This document shows, in pieces, positions 10,190 to 19,514 of a stretch of DNA of 64,000 bases (position 1 is the stretch's first letter; each line of letters starts with the position of its first letter). The stretch covers positions 1 through 64,000 of the forward strand of contig JABSOX010000016.1 of NCBI GenBank assembly GCA_013215655.1, given 5' to 3'. This stretch comes from Colwellia sp. (GTDB taxonomy: Bacteria; Pseudomonadota; Gammaproteobacteria; Enterobacterales; Alteromonadaceae). The position numbers and the translations under genes were made by a program. The notes below the pieces were generated by a model. The model did not search any database. It had not been told where the DNA came from and saw nothing but the letters and a program-made list of their open reading frames with translations.

Positions 10190-11356
10190 ATGCAAGATGA
10201 AGACTTTGAGCCAGTAGCTAAAGAAATCGTTATACCAAAGAAGCAATTAGAGCGCTTACAAGCGTCGTTGAAATCGCCAGCGCAGTTCTTTGACAAATTA
10301 CTAAAGGGTTTGTTGTGGTTGCCTAAAAAAATGGTTTCTTGGTGGCAGGTACTACATTCAAATCAAAAATTATATTTGTTAGCGGTCATACTTGGCATTT
10401 CTCAAGAGCAATCATTATCACGAGTGACAATTATGGAACCTGAACTAGGTCTGCTGATTGTCGGTTCGATTGCTATGATTGGTATGTTGCGTGAGTTATT
10501 AGATATTTTTACGCGGGTTTGGCAAACACTGCTTGGCAAAAGCTTTATTTTTATTATTTACGTTATTATCGGTAACTTTACCCTAGCTGTTGCCGCACGA
10601 AAGGTTAATTACATCACCGGTGTGGATCCTCATTCTTTAATTTATGCACAAGGTTTTACCACCGTTTTGGTACTCCCGTTATGGTTATTGCTATTAACAT
10701 CAATGAGTTTGATATTACTGTTTACTATAGGAAATCTCTGGTTCTTATTTCTAAAGTTAGTTAATTTACTACGCCTGCACCCCATAAAATTTAGAGCAGG
10801 AGAACGCTTTTCAGTATTATTTGTTTTTCTTCGTTTATCATTAATTACGCCAGTTATGGTTACTTTGATGCAACCACTTAATTGGTATAACACTGAATTA
10901 AATATCGAAATTCCGGGAGTGACAATAAGTACAGGTCAAACAAACGATACTGAAGGTGCGGAGCAAGTAAAAGAAGAAACTGCCAAGGTTAGTTCTGAAA
11001 ATGAAGTTGTAGATGCTGAACAAGCAGTGGCAGGTAATACGGAACTTCAGACAAGTAGCTCGAATACAGATAAACAGGATAAAAATAAGCAGAGCGATGA
11101 AGTTGATATTATCGCTATTAATGGTGCAGATGCTAATGGCACTGAAACAAAAGAAAAATATACTGATTTTGATCGAGCGATAGCTACTTTCGTTTATGAA
11201 TATGAAACCTTTCAACTCTCCCGCTGTAAAAAATCAGCAACTGAACGAGTGAGTATCATTGGCGAAGATGTAATTTTAGTTGCAGAAAAAATGCCCGAAC
11301 TCGAACTTGGCTACAAATTCAGCGCTAGAGTATGTGAAATAAGAGATTATAAATAG
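10190..11356 (+). CDS. Hypothetical multi-pass membrane protein
   Basis: A 388-residue product I do not recognise. The first ~55 residues are cytoplasmic-like and basic. Four or five hydrophobic segments follow between about 60 and 225 (for example GLLIVGSIAMIGMLREL and VLVLPLWLLLLTSMSLILL). Then comes a low-complexity acidic/polar stretch (about 245-320, rich in E, T, N, D, K) and a conserved-looking soluble tail with two cysteines (SRCKKSA and ARVCEIRD). Relatives probably occur in Colwellia-like bacteria, but I cannot assign a function. Start codon support is weak. Confidence 0.7.
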   Translation: MQDEDFEPVAKEIVIPKKQLERLQASLKSPAQFFDKLLKGLLWLPKKMVSWWQVLHSNQKLYLLAVILGISQEQSLSRVTIMEPELGLLIVGSIAMIGMLRELLDIFTRVWQTLLGKSFIFIIYVIIGNFTLAVAARKVNYITGVDPHSLIYAQGFTTVLVLPLWLLLLTSMSLILLFTIGNLWFLFLKLVNLLRLHPIKFRAGERFSVLFVFLRLSLITPVMVTLMQPLNWYNTELNIEIPGVTISTGQTNDTEGAEQVKEETAKVSSENEVVDAEQAVAGNTELQTSSSNTDKQDKNKQSDEVDIIAINGADANGTETKEKYTDFDRAIATFVYEYETFQLSRCKKSATERVSIIGEDVILVAEKMPELELGYKFSARVCEIRDYK

Positions 11357-11647
11357 CCTAGTTGCTTGTTGAGAATTGTACTAACAGCCGTTACTTGTTG
11401 ATAATTATTACGCTGTTCTTCGTTCAAATATTTTGTACTGGTTAAATAAGTGGGATTGACTGCTTATTTTCGTAAAAAAATCTTGGTTGTCAGCTTGCGA
11501 TGCTAGAGGAAACTTAGTTTAAACGTCATGAATAGGTTCAATTTCTTGCTCATTAAAGAAGTCTTTTATGAGCAAGTAACCGTTTTATTGTATTTAGTTT
11601 TTAAGTATTTATTTTTCATATTTTAAAAGTATTAAGCTAACAATATT

Positions 11648-12073
11648 TTAAACTTGTGATGCAAAATACGCCATGATTTCAGCTTCAGTCATTTCTTTAG
11701 TTTCATTGGTGAAACAGTAATAATCAGGGCGTTTATCACTAAAATACTGCATGTTCATGCTTAAACCCCTAAGCTCTTTAAATAAACCTACAGGCATGTT
11801 GTAAGCACCTGTTTGCTTTAATTGATAAAACAAATGTGTACCACATTGTGAGCAAAATCCTCTTGAAGCCCACGCAGAAGATTCATATTTTTTAATGTTA
11901 TCAGCGCCTTCAATCTCTACATTCTCGCCACATTGTACGGCAAAGTATGGCGCACCACCCCATGTCCTACAGGTTTGACAATGGCATACTGAAAACTTTG
12001 GATTAATTTCGTTGGCGGTTATTTTTACGCTACCACATAGACAGCTTGCAGTTGCTGATTTTAGCTCTGACAT
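11648..12073 (-). CDS. GFA-family zinc protein
   Basis: A 141-residue member of the glutathione-dependent formaldehyde-activating (GFA / CENP-V) fold. The zinc-binding cysteines are visible as CLCGS near the N-terminus, CHCQTCR around residue 31 and CSQCGTHLFY around residue 75. The family name overstates what is known, since most members lack a demonstrated reaction. AGAGGAA precedes the ATG. It is followed on the minus strand by no close gene and preceded by the flavin reductase gene only 44 bases away, so it may be the last gene of a small operon starting near 14144. Confidence 0.9.
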   Translation of the reverse strand: MSELKSATASCLCGSVKITANEINPKFSVCHCQTCRTWGGAPYFAVQCGENVEIEGADNIKKYESSAWASRGFCSQCGTHLFYQLKQTGAYNMPVGLFKELRGLSMNMQYFSDKRPDYYCFTNETKEMTEAEIMAYFASQV

Positions 12074-12117
12074 TATTTTTTTCCTCTAGATGATATTTTA
12101 TGTTATACAACTAATAA

Positions 12118-12768
12118 TTATTGCCCAAACGGATGTACTTTCGATAAAGAAACTAGTTCTTCTCTTATTGGCGCTAGTTGTTTTGCATAAATCACTAAAC
12201 TTTTTATACCTACCAATAACCGAGATTGTACTTGTGAATATCTATCGTTTGAGTTTGGTGACCAAGGGTGTTCAAGGAATTGTTCAACGTTTTGTACAAT
12301 GGCATGTAGGGGAAGCCAAGTAAGGTGACTATTTTTGGCCGCATAAGCCTTTAACAATGAGATCGGGTTACTACCACCGCCAGATGCTGATACACCAACT
12401 GCAAAAGCAGGTTTATGACCTAACGGTAAACCATTTGCTGAACCATTGGCAGTTAATAAGAGTAAATTAACTAACGCTGGCGGGATCATGCCTCCCCATT
12501 CAGGTGTAATAAAAACCACGGCATCACAAGCATATAATAAAGCCAATACTTCATCTTTTTCTTTGGCGAGTAATGAGTCATTATTCGTTTCAAAGCCACT
12601 GTTAGTTTCAAAGCCATAATGATCTAATAAATGGCGATATTTGGATAACTCTAAGATAGGGGATGATATTTCAGAACTGTCGTTCAAAATATTAGATTTA
12701 ATGTATTGAGCAACTTTAAAACTGTTGGATTGCTCACGTTGGCTCGCACTTATCAGTAAGATATTCAT
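12118..12768 (-). CDS. NADPH-dependent FMN reductase-like flavodoxin-fold protein
   Basis: A 216-residue protein with the N-terminal phosphate-binding loop SASQREQSNSF after a first beta strand (MNILLI) and the second flavin-contact motif TPEWGGMIPPAL. These mark the NADPH-dependent FMN reductase / quinone reductase family, cytoplasmic enzymes that pass hydride to flavin, quinones or azo compounds. It lies between GFA and MAPEG genes on the same strand with short gaps, suggesting a small operon of detoxification-type enzymes. Substrate not inferable. Confidence 0.88.
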   Translation of the reverse strand: MNILLISASQREQSNSFKVAQYIKSNILNDSSEISSPILELSKYRHLLDHYGFETNSGFETNNDSLLAKEKDEVLALLYACDAVVFITPEWGGMIPPALVNLLLLTANGSANGLPLGHKPAFAVGVSASGGGSNPISLLKAYAAKNSHLTWLPLHAIVQNVEQFLEHPWSPNSNDRYSQVQSRLLVGIKSLVIYAKQLAPIREELVSLSKVHPFGQ

Positions 12769-12792
12769 TTTATTTTTGTCTGCTTGTTATAT

Positions 12793-13221
12793 TTATAGTG
12801 TAAAAACTGTCATAGCCTCGCGAACAACCATAAACGATAATACGAGAGATGATAATGAAAAAACGATAAAGCGAGCAAATACGCGGTCAATAGTTGCTTG
12901 TATTAATGAGTGTACTATACGTAAAGCAACATACATCCATGCGCAGATCACATGTAATTGATCTACGTGTCCTAATATGGCAATAGAGATTGCCACCGCA
13001 TAAAATAATGTTGGTTGTTCAAGTAAGTGATTATAATTATTAGAAACTCTTGAAACTTCTTTTGGCAATAGCGTACGTAAGGCTTGAGTATCTTGACCTT
13101 TTTGTGGGTGTATTTTTAATCGGTACATTGCTGGAATACGAGTGACATACATCCAAAAAAATATCACTACGGTCAATAAACCTAAAGCAAATACGGGTTG
13201 TAGAATTAAATGGGCTTGCAT
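12793..13221 (-). CDS. MAPEG-family membrane protein
   Basis: A 142-residue protein with four hydrophobic segments and the typical MAPEG sequence pattern: VSRVSNNYNHLLEQPTLFYA followed by helices with Y-ALR-VHSLIQA. MAPEG proteins are trimeric membrane enzymes related to glutathione transferases and prostaglandin/leukotriene synthases; bacterial members are poorly characterised. The ATG follows GAGGAAAATCC, a clear ribosome site. Adjacent on the same strand are a flavin reductase and a GNAT gene. Confidence 0.88.
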   Translation of the reverse strand: MQAHLILQPVFALGLLTVVIFFWMYVTRIPAMYRLKIHPQKGQDTQALRTLLPKEVSRVSNNYNHLLEQPTLFYAVAISIAILGHVDQLHVICAWMYVALRIVHSLIQATIDRVFARFIVFSLSSLVLSFMVVREAMTVFTL

Positions 13222-13268
13222 GGATTTTCCTCTTTTAATTATTATGACAGTGGTGCTTTAAAAAATTA

Positions 13269-13718
13269 TTAAGTAATATCCCATTTGCATAAGCCTTTGA
13301 TATCTATATTTGCGCCAAGACGTTCATAGAACTTAATCGCGGCGTGGTTATCTTTTTCTACTTCCCAACGAATACGATTTCCACCTTTATTTTGACAAAC
13401 TTCTTTGGCTTTATACATTAGCTTTTCACCAACTTTTTTCCCTCTATATTCTTGCCAAACAAAAATATCATCAATATTCATATAACGGGAACCGAGCCAA
13501 ATAGAGTAATTCCAAGTATATGAACAGTAACCTGCAACTTTGCCATCAACCTCGGCTAATAGAACGCCAAATTGTGGTTGTTTGCCAAAGCCTGCTGTTA
13601 GCAATTCATTTTTGTCGGTCACTACATATTGTTGCTGGTCATGATGTTTTGCGATTGCCATGATCAAGTCATATACAATATCTATGTCATCGGCGTTTGC
13701 TTCTCTAACTACTAGCAC
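13269..13718 (-). CDS. GNAT-family N-acetyltransferase
   Basis: A 149-residue acetyltransferase fold. The acetyl-CoA-binding segment is IFVWQEYRGKKVGEKLMYKA (the R-G-K-K-V-G-E loop), followed by the C-terminal strand and KFYERLGA motif. It uses a GTG start at 13718 with GGAG six bases upstream, and that GTG abuts the stop codon of the upstream gene, which indicates translational coupling. Acceptor substrate (amine, antibiotic or protein) cannot be predicted. Confidence 0.9.
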   Translation of the reverse strand: MLVVREANADDIDIVYDLIMAIAKHHDQQQYVVTDKNELLTAGFGKQPQFGVLLAEVDGKVAGYCSYTWNYSIWLGSRYMNIDDIFVWQEYRGKKVGEKLMYKAKEVCQNKGGNRIRWEVEKDNHAAIKFYERLGANIDIKGLCKWDIT

Positions 13719-14144
13719 TTAAGTCTCCAAATGATGTTCGTTTTCATTTTTGAGAGTGTGAATCATTTTTCTTATTAAAAAAAGTGCCAAGAGTGCCAAA
13801 AAATTGATTGTAATTACCGTATTGCCAATTTCAAATGCAGCGCCAACCTTGGCACCATAATTTAAACTAGACGTGAAAATGTCATTTTTAATCGTAACCG
13901 TCTGCAACAAACAGAACCAAAAACATAGGTTAAGTATTTTCATGTTAACTCTGCGAAGTTGTAACATTAAATAGATGCAAAGCCATAATATAAAAATTGA
14001 AAAAATCACTTGGCTATAACTTAAAGTTTGAGAGTTGTTAATATAATTAGAAAACTCTAAGTAAATGGATAACGCAGTGGCAAGAAAATTAAAAACTAAA
14101 AAGAAAATAATAGCTTTTGTACTTTTATTGAAAGGTTGCAGCAT
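13719..14144 (-). CDS. Hypothetical four-helix membrane protein
   Basis: A 141-residue product starting MLQPFNKSTKAII, with four hydrophobic segments and a charged C-terminus (KNENEHHLET). I do not recognise the family; the arrangement resembles small integral membrane proteins of unknown function. I chose the ATG at 14144 because the extra upstream reading frame to 14231 is polar, cysteine-rich and not protein-like. Its stop directly abuts the start of the GNAT gene, so they are cotranscribed. Confidence 0.7.
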   Translation of the reverse strand: MLQPFNKSTKAIIFFLVFNFLATALSIYLEFSNYINNSQTLSYSQVIFSIFILWLCIYLMLQLRRVNMKILNLCFWFCLLQTVTIKNDIFTSSLNYGAKVGAAFEIGNTVITINFLALLALFLIRKMIHTLKNENEHHLET

Positions 14145-14382
14145 GTTTGTCCTAACTGTAGTAATAGATATGAAACTGTGACAAGTAGTTACTTGAATTT
14201 TACAGCACTTTTTAACATATATACTTATCAATTACACCCTATTAAGTTTTCATTTATTTTAATCGTTTGTTACCAAAATATGGTGATTTATCGTGGTGTA
14301 AAGTTGATGCTACGTGCATAATAATATCCATAAAAAGTAGGGAGTATTAATTAAGTGGCTAAGTTTAAATAGGTAATCTTGA

Positions 14383-15066
14383 ATGGATAAACATATAATC
14401 GTCGTTGAAGATGACCAACGTCTTAATCATATGATGAGTGAGATGCTATCAAGTGAAGGTTATCAAACTACTAGCATTTTTGATGGTTTGGCGGCAATTG
14501 AGGCGATAGAAAATAAACAGCCTGATATCGTGTTACTAGATATGATGTTGCCCGGTTGTGACGGCTTAGCAGTCTTACGTGGTATAAGTGAAGAGTTTAC
14601 CGGTATTATATTAATGATCACTGCAAAAAAAGATGATTTTCTGGAAGTTTCAGCGCTTAATTTAGGTGTTCATGATTTTATTACTAAACCAGTCCGCCCA
14701 CATATTTTATTAGCGAGAATAAAAGCCCTATCTCGATTAAATAACAATAATCACATAACAAATTCTGAGTTCATCAAAGTACAGAATTTAAAAATAGATG
14801 TTAATAGTCGAATGTTATTTCTTGGTGATGATGCCATTGATATCACTGATGCTGAATATGAAATTATTCTTTATTTCATGTCTAATCCCGGCATTATTTT
14901 AAATCGAGAAATGATCATTAACGAAATAAGAAAAATTGAATATGACGGCTTTGACCGTTCGATTGATATGCGTATTAGTTCGTTAAGAAAAAAACTCAAT
15001 GATACAGCGCCTCCATACAAATATATTAAAACAATTCGTGCTAAAGGTTATATGTTGCCAAACTAG
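14383..15066 (+). CDS. OmpR-family response regulator, RstA-like
   Basis: A 227-residue regulator with a receiver domain (phosphoacceptor D53 in LLDMMLPG, acidic pair D11/E9 region, conserved K102 in FITKP) and a C-terminal winged-helix DNA-binding domain (about 130-225, ending IKTIRAKGYML). It is paired with the kinase gene 31 bases downstream. The kinase most resembles RstB, hence RstA-like. Both lie convergent to an RND efflux operon, which may or may not be a target. Confidence 0.93.
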   Translation: MDKHIIVVEDDQRLNHMMSEMLSSEGYQTTSIFDGLAAIEAIENKQPDIVLLDMMLPGCDGLAVLRGISEEFTGIILMITAKKDDFLEVSALNLGVHDFITKPVRPHILLARIKALSRLNNNNHITNSEFIKVQNLKIDVNSRMLFLGDDAIDITDAEYEIILYFMSNPGIILNREMIINEIRKIEYDGFDRSIDMRISSLRKKLNDTAPPYKYIKTIRAKGYMLPN

Positions 15067-15097
15067 TAACGGTAAGAACTCTTTTTAGCAACGATGG

Positions 15098-16381
15098 ATG
15101 TCATCAATGTTTACTCGCTTATTCCTCACCATATTTTCCGCCCTGTTTTTTGCTTTAACTTTAGGTGTATTGTTGTTAGATAACATTTATACCGAAGGTA
15201 TCAAAAAAGATGAACTGATCAATACTCGTGGTATCAAGCAGGTTGTGCTTGCCGATGTACTTGAGTCTAACGATAAGACAAACAGGTTAGACTATTGGTC
15301 ACAACGTTTTAGTTATCAGTTCTCGTTAAAAACACTCAATAACTTATCACTTATAGTAGAACATCGTGACGAGTTAATCCGTAATGATGTCTTTGTTGAT
15401 GTTGTTAGTGGTTGGACCGTTGATGATATTAACCTTTATTATTACGACAAAACTTGTGATTGTGTGCTAATCATGGAGAAAAACTATGGGGCACATGGCG
15501 ATTATCAAACGTATTTGCAAAATTTATTGCTCATTGTCATAGCAGTACTTGCATTCATCATATTTCGTTATGTGAATAGTCATAAAAAACAAGTAAATAA
15601 GTTGGTTAAAGTACATCAACAATATGGCTTAGGTAAATTTGACGTTAGAGCTGATATGTTTGTCCCTAGGCCTTATTCTTTGTTAGCAAAAAACTTTAAT
15701 CAAATGATCGATCAAATTGAGTTGCTGCAAAAAGAACAAAAAAATCTTATTAATGGTGTTTCTCATGATTTAAAAACGCCGATTGCTAGGATAAGGTTTG
15801 CTTTGGATTTGACTCATAATTGTCATACCGTTGCTGATTATCAAACACAACTTCAAGATATGGATATTGACCTAGATGAATTAGATGCTTTAGTTAACGA
15901 GTGGCTTTTTTATGCTCAATTAAATGGCAAGCCTGCACCACTCATCAAAGAAAGGGTAAATTTTGCTGAGTTGACTGAGTTGACCGCTAGCAAAATTAAA
16001 ACGTTATACCCTGATATTCAATTAAGTTTGGACTTACCAACAGGTTACATTAACGCTGAACCTCGCCTAATCAATCGCGCCATAGAGAACCTTGTAGTAA
16101 ATAGTTTTAAATTCAGTAAAAGCCAAGTTGCTATTAATATTGAATTTACCAAAGATAAACTAATCTTTCGGATTGAAGACGATGGTATTGGTATTAGTGA
16201 ACAACAAAAAGAACAAGTCATTCAGCCTTTTGTAATGTTAGATAATAGTCGAAATAGCGTAGGATTTGGTTTAGGTTTAGCCATTGTGAAAAGTATTTTG
16301 GATAAACACGCCGCCCAGTTACAGATACAAAAAAGCTCCTTGGGCGGAGCTTGTTTTGTGGTGACTTTACCTATTGAATAA
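15098..16381 (+). CDS. Sensor histidine kinase, RstB-like
   Basis: A 427-residue inner-membrane kinase. It has TM1 at about 8-28, a short periplasmic sensor domain of about 110 residues, TM2 at about 142-158, HAMP-like linker, dimerisation box with phosphoacceptor H223 (GVSHDLKTPIARIRF) and a HATPase domain with N, G1 (EDDGIGIS) and G2 (GFGLGLAIVKSI) boxes. The periplasmic domain contains a close cysteine pair (TCDC, residues 119-122) that could be redox- or metal-sensitive; this is inference. Its last 11 bases overlap the convergent RND pump gene. Confidence 0.93.
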   Translation: MSSMFTRLFLTIFSALFFALTLGVLLLDNIYTEGIKKDELINTRGIKQVVLADVLESNDKTNRLDYWSQRFSYQFSLKTLNNLSLIVEHRDELIRNDVFVDVVSGWTVDDINLYYYDKTCDCVLIMEKNYGAHGDYQTYLQNLLLIVIAVLAFIIFRYVNSHKKQVNKLVKVHQQYGLGKFDVRADMFVPRPYSLLAKNFNQMIDQIELLQKEQKNLINGVSHDLKTPIARIRFALDLTHNCHTVADYQTQLQDMDIDLDELDALVNEWLFYAQLNGKPAPLIKERVNFAELTELTASKIKTLYPDIQLSLDLPTGYINAEPRLINRAIENLVVNSFKFSKSQVAINIEFTKDKLIFRIEDDGIGISEQQKEQVIQPFVMLDNSRNSVGFGLGLAIVKSILDKHAAQLQIQKSSLGGACFVVTLPIE

Positions 16382-19300
16382 TCTTGGTGGTTAGCTGATT
16401 GGCGTTTAGTGATCGTTGTTCGGTTAAGAATTTTTTAAAATCTGTACAGACTACAAGCAATATTGGAATTAGGAATAGTGTGATTAAAGTAGCAAACAGT
16501 AAACCATAGGCCATTGATGCTGCAGCGGGTATCAAATATTGCGCTTGTTCTGATGTTTCACTTAATAAGGGATATAAGCCAGCAAAAGTGGTTACTGTCG
16601 TTAAGAAAATAGCTCTAAAACGATTTTGACAAGCTTGATAAATTGCGGTCAGCTGTGAATTGTTTTTTTTCCTTAATTCATTGTAACTGGTGACAATCAA
16701 CAAACTGTCATTAACCACGACACCAGATAACGTTAATATACCGAGCCACGAATATAAACTGATGCTTAACCCTAACCATAAGTGTCCTAATATTGCCCCG
16801 ACAATACCAAAGGGAATAGCCGCCATGATCAGTAACGGTTGTCCGTAGCGCTTTAGTGGTATAGCTAATAAAATGTATATCGCCATGAGTGCAATGATAA
16901 ATGCCGTAACTAAGCCGCTTTTAGTTTCAACTGTTTCTTCTAACTCTCCAGCTCGTTTGGTCTTAAATAACGGGTATTGTGAGCTGACTTTTTGATAGAA
17001 GTCCTTGATGAGATCTTGATAAATTTGTTCAGGGCTTGTTTGATCTTTATTGACATCAATCAGTATAATTCTACTGTTTATACCGTCATAACGGCTGACA
17101 GAGTTTTGCACAAAATCGGTACTGATATCTGCAATAGCAAGTAATGGAATCGCCTTGTTTTTATCATTAAATATGTACATTTTTCTAAGATCAGTTCGAG
17201 AATCTCGTAATGATCGTGGCAAGCTCAAGTAAACTTTAACTCGGTGTTCATCGCGGTAAAAACGATCAACTTCTAACCCCCCATAGGCCGCAGCAAGTTG
17301 GTCTGCTAACATTTTACGGGTGATGCCAAATAACTGAGCTTCGCTTTTTAACGTAAACATTAATTGCGGCATGATGTTCGCCTGCTCTTCTTTTACATTG
17401 CGAATACCTTGTTGATTGTTAAGCCAGTGACGAGCTCTTTTAACAATGTTATCTAATATTTTTGTATCTGGGTGTTGAAAAACTACACGAGTGCCACTGC
17501 TTGTGCCTTCTAATGAAACCATCGCTTCTGTACTTACAACGGCTTCTAGTGTGCTCAGTGGCGTTCGCCATAATTGGGCTATATCTTTAATATTAACGTT
17601 AGGACGATCGTTTTTAGGTAGTAGTTCTGCAAAAATTAAAATCATGCCTTGTTCGTACATGATCGTCATGCTTTTATCGATAATGTCATCTTTAATATTG
17701 AATTGTTGTTGATATTTTTTATTAATGTCAGCCTTTACAGATTCTGCTTTATCCATGCTCTGCTGTATTAATGAAAGTGGTGCATTTGCTTCAAGCTCTA
17801 CAGTTAAAATAATTAAATCACCGGGCACTTCAGGAAATAATACCGAGCGAATTTTACCTTGATATAAACTACCAATTACCGACAAACTAATCGCAAAAAA
17901 GCACATTAACCAAGCATAGCGATAACGTAAACTGAACTTTAGCAGAGGATGATAAAGTTGATAATTACACCAAGTTAGAGCGTGTTGTGGTATCTGCCTA
18001 ATGCTAACCAAAACATGCTTAATTTTTGATGACTTTGTTGCGTCGATTTTTTGTATTTTAATATTACGTAAATGCGCGGGTAGAATGAATTTTGATTCAA
18101 GTAATGAAAACAATAGCGCAATAATTACTACCCAAGCAAAACCTGCAAATAAGCGCCCAGTTTCTGATGGAAATTGTGTCATCGGTAATAAAGCGACAAC
18201 CGTAGTGAGTACACCAAATATTGTTGGTAAAGCGACTTTATGCACACCATCAATCGTCGCTTGTATGCCGCTACCTTGTTGCTCTTTACTCGAATAAATA
18301 CTCTCACCAACGACTACGGCATCATCAACCAAAATACCCAATACTAAGATAAAACCGAAGGTGGTGATTTCATTAATGGTATATTGAAACCCTAACTCTC
18401 CTAGAACAATAAATGTGCCAGCGATAGCAACAGGTAAACCCATCGCGACCCAAAACGCCAAACGCATTTGTAAAAACAGACTGAGTAAAATAAAAACTAA
18501 AACAAAACCTTGTAAGGCATTATTCTGTAATAGATCTAAACGTTCTTGTACATAAGTACTGGCATCAAACCAAATGGTTAGCGTTAAGTTATTGGGCAAA
18601 TATTTATTAAGCTGTTTGACTACTTGTTGGGCTTGTGCAGAAATATCTAAAACATCACTTTTAGCCGACATCTTTATCGCAAATCCTATAGTCGGTTGGC
18701 CATTAAAGTGAATGTCAGAGTCATGTTCAACAAAACCATCATCAATTTGAGCAATATCATCAAGAACTATAATGTTGCCATCATCGGATACTTTAATGAC
18801 AAGTTCAGCAAGGTCTCGTTGGTATTGAGCGTGCTGCTCTGAATAAATCAGATATTGGCCATTATCGGTTTTTAATAAACCACTTTTACTGCGTACCGAC
18901 TGTTGTGCAATAGCGGCAGATATTTCATCAAATGTTAGTCCTAATTGTCGCATTCTATCGGGATTCACGTTGATATAAATGCTGTAATCATGTGCACCAT
19001 ATTGCTCAATTTTATGAATTTCTGGGTTTGCTAATAGTGCTTGTTTAACGCGATGGGCTACTTTTATCAGAGTATCTTTATCGGTATCACCTGATAATTG
19101 CACCATTAACGCATCGAAACTGTCTTCGTTACGGTAAATTTTAGGTTTCTCGGCGAGCTGTGGCCAATCGTAGATATTCTCTACATTCGACTTTATGTCG
19201 GCCAGTAGCCGTTCCATTGAATGATCAAGTTTTTTCTTAACGGTAATATTTATCGAGCTTTGTGAAGACGCCGAATTAATGTGTTTAATACCAGCAATGC

Positions 19301-19514
19301 CTTGCAGTGCTTGTTCAAGTTTTTGCCCTAGCTCTCTGTCTATTTGTTGAGCTGTACGTCCTTCATAATAAGCACTAATGTTTATTTCGCTGGCGGGCAA
19401 TTTAGGAATGATTTCTTTGCGCATCTTATTGGCAGATAAATAACCACCTAGCAAAAGTGTCATCATTAATAAGTTTGCCGCAACGGGGTGTCGTGTGAAC
19501 CAGGTGATCATCAT
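16371..19514 (-). CDS. RND-family efflux pump, inner-membrane component
   Basis: The 1047-residue protein shows the AcrB/MexB layout: TM1 at about 12-28, a large periplasmic porter domain, TMs 2-6, a second periplasmic loop and TMs 8-12. The proton-relay segment FILVLGILVDDAVVVGESI carries the paired aspartates. It would export drugs, detergents or endogenous toxicants together with the adaptor encoded just upstream. Start and adaptor stop overlap as ATGA (19511-19514), so the two are translationally coupled. No outer-membrane channel gene is present locally, suggesting use of a TolC encoded elsewhere. Confidence 0.95.
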   Translation of the reverse strand: MMITWFTRHPVAANLLMMTLLLGGYLSANKMRKEIIPKLPASEINISAYYEGRTAQQIDRELGQKLEQALQGIAGIKHINSASSQSSINITVKKKLDHSMERLLADIKSNVENIYDWPQLAEKPKIYRNEDSFDALMVQLSGDTDKDTLIKVAHRVKQALLANPEIHKIEQYGAHDYSIYINVNPDRMRQLGLTFDEISAAIAQQSVRSKSGLLKTDNGQYLIYSEQHAQYQRDLAELVIKVSDDGNIIVLDDIAQIDDGFVEHDSDIHFNGQPTIGFAIKMSAKSDVLDISAQAQQVVKQLNKYLPNNLTLTIWFDASTYVQERLDLLQNNALQGFVLVFILLSLFLQMRLAFWVAMGLPVAIAGTFIVLGELGFQYTINEITTFGFILVLGILVDDAVVVGESIYSSKEQQGSGIQATIDGVHKVALPTIFGVLTTVVALLPMTQFPSETGRLFAGFAWVVIIALLFSLLESKFILPAHLRNIKIQKIDATKSSKIKHVLVSIRQIPQHALTWCNYQLYHPLLKFSLRYRYAWLMCFFAISLSVIGSLYQGKIRSVLFPEVPGDLIILTVELEANAPLSLIQQSMDKAESVKADINKKYQQQFNIKDDIIDKSMTIMYEQGMILIFAELLPKNDRPNVNIKDIAQLWRTPLSTLEAVVSTEAMVSLEGTSSGTRVVFQHPDTKILDNIVKRARHWLNNQQGIRNVKEEQANIMPQLMFTLKSEAQLFGITRKMLADQLAAAYGGLEVDRFYRDEHRVKVYLSLPRSLRDSRTDLRKMYIFNDKNKAIPLLAIADISTDFVQNSVSRYDGINSRIILIDVNKDQTSPEQIYQDLIKDFYQKVSSQYPLFKTKRAGELEETVETKSGLVTAFIIALMAIYILLAIPLKRYGQPLLIMAAIPFGIVGAILGHLWLGLSISLYSWLGILTLSGVVVNDSLLIVTSYNELRKKNNSQLTAIYQACQNRFRAIFLTTVTTFAGLYPLLSETSEQAQYLIPAAASMAYGLLFATLITLFLIPILLVVCTDFKKFLTEQRSLNANQLTTKIIQ

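Noticed and set aside
12090-12323. 77-codon plus-strand frame
   Set aside because: Antisense to the flavin reductase gene, with no ribosome site or recognisable domain.
16371-16381. Regulatory meaning of the 11-base overlap between kinase and RND pump genes
   Set aside because: Short convergent overlaps are common in compact genomes; no further signal.
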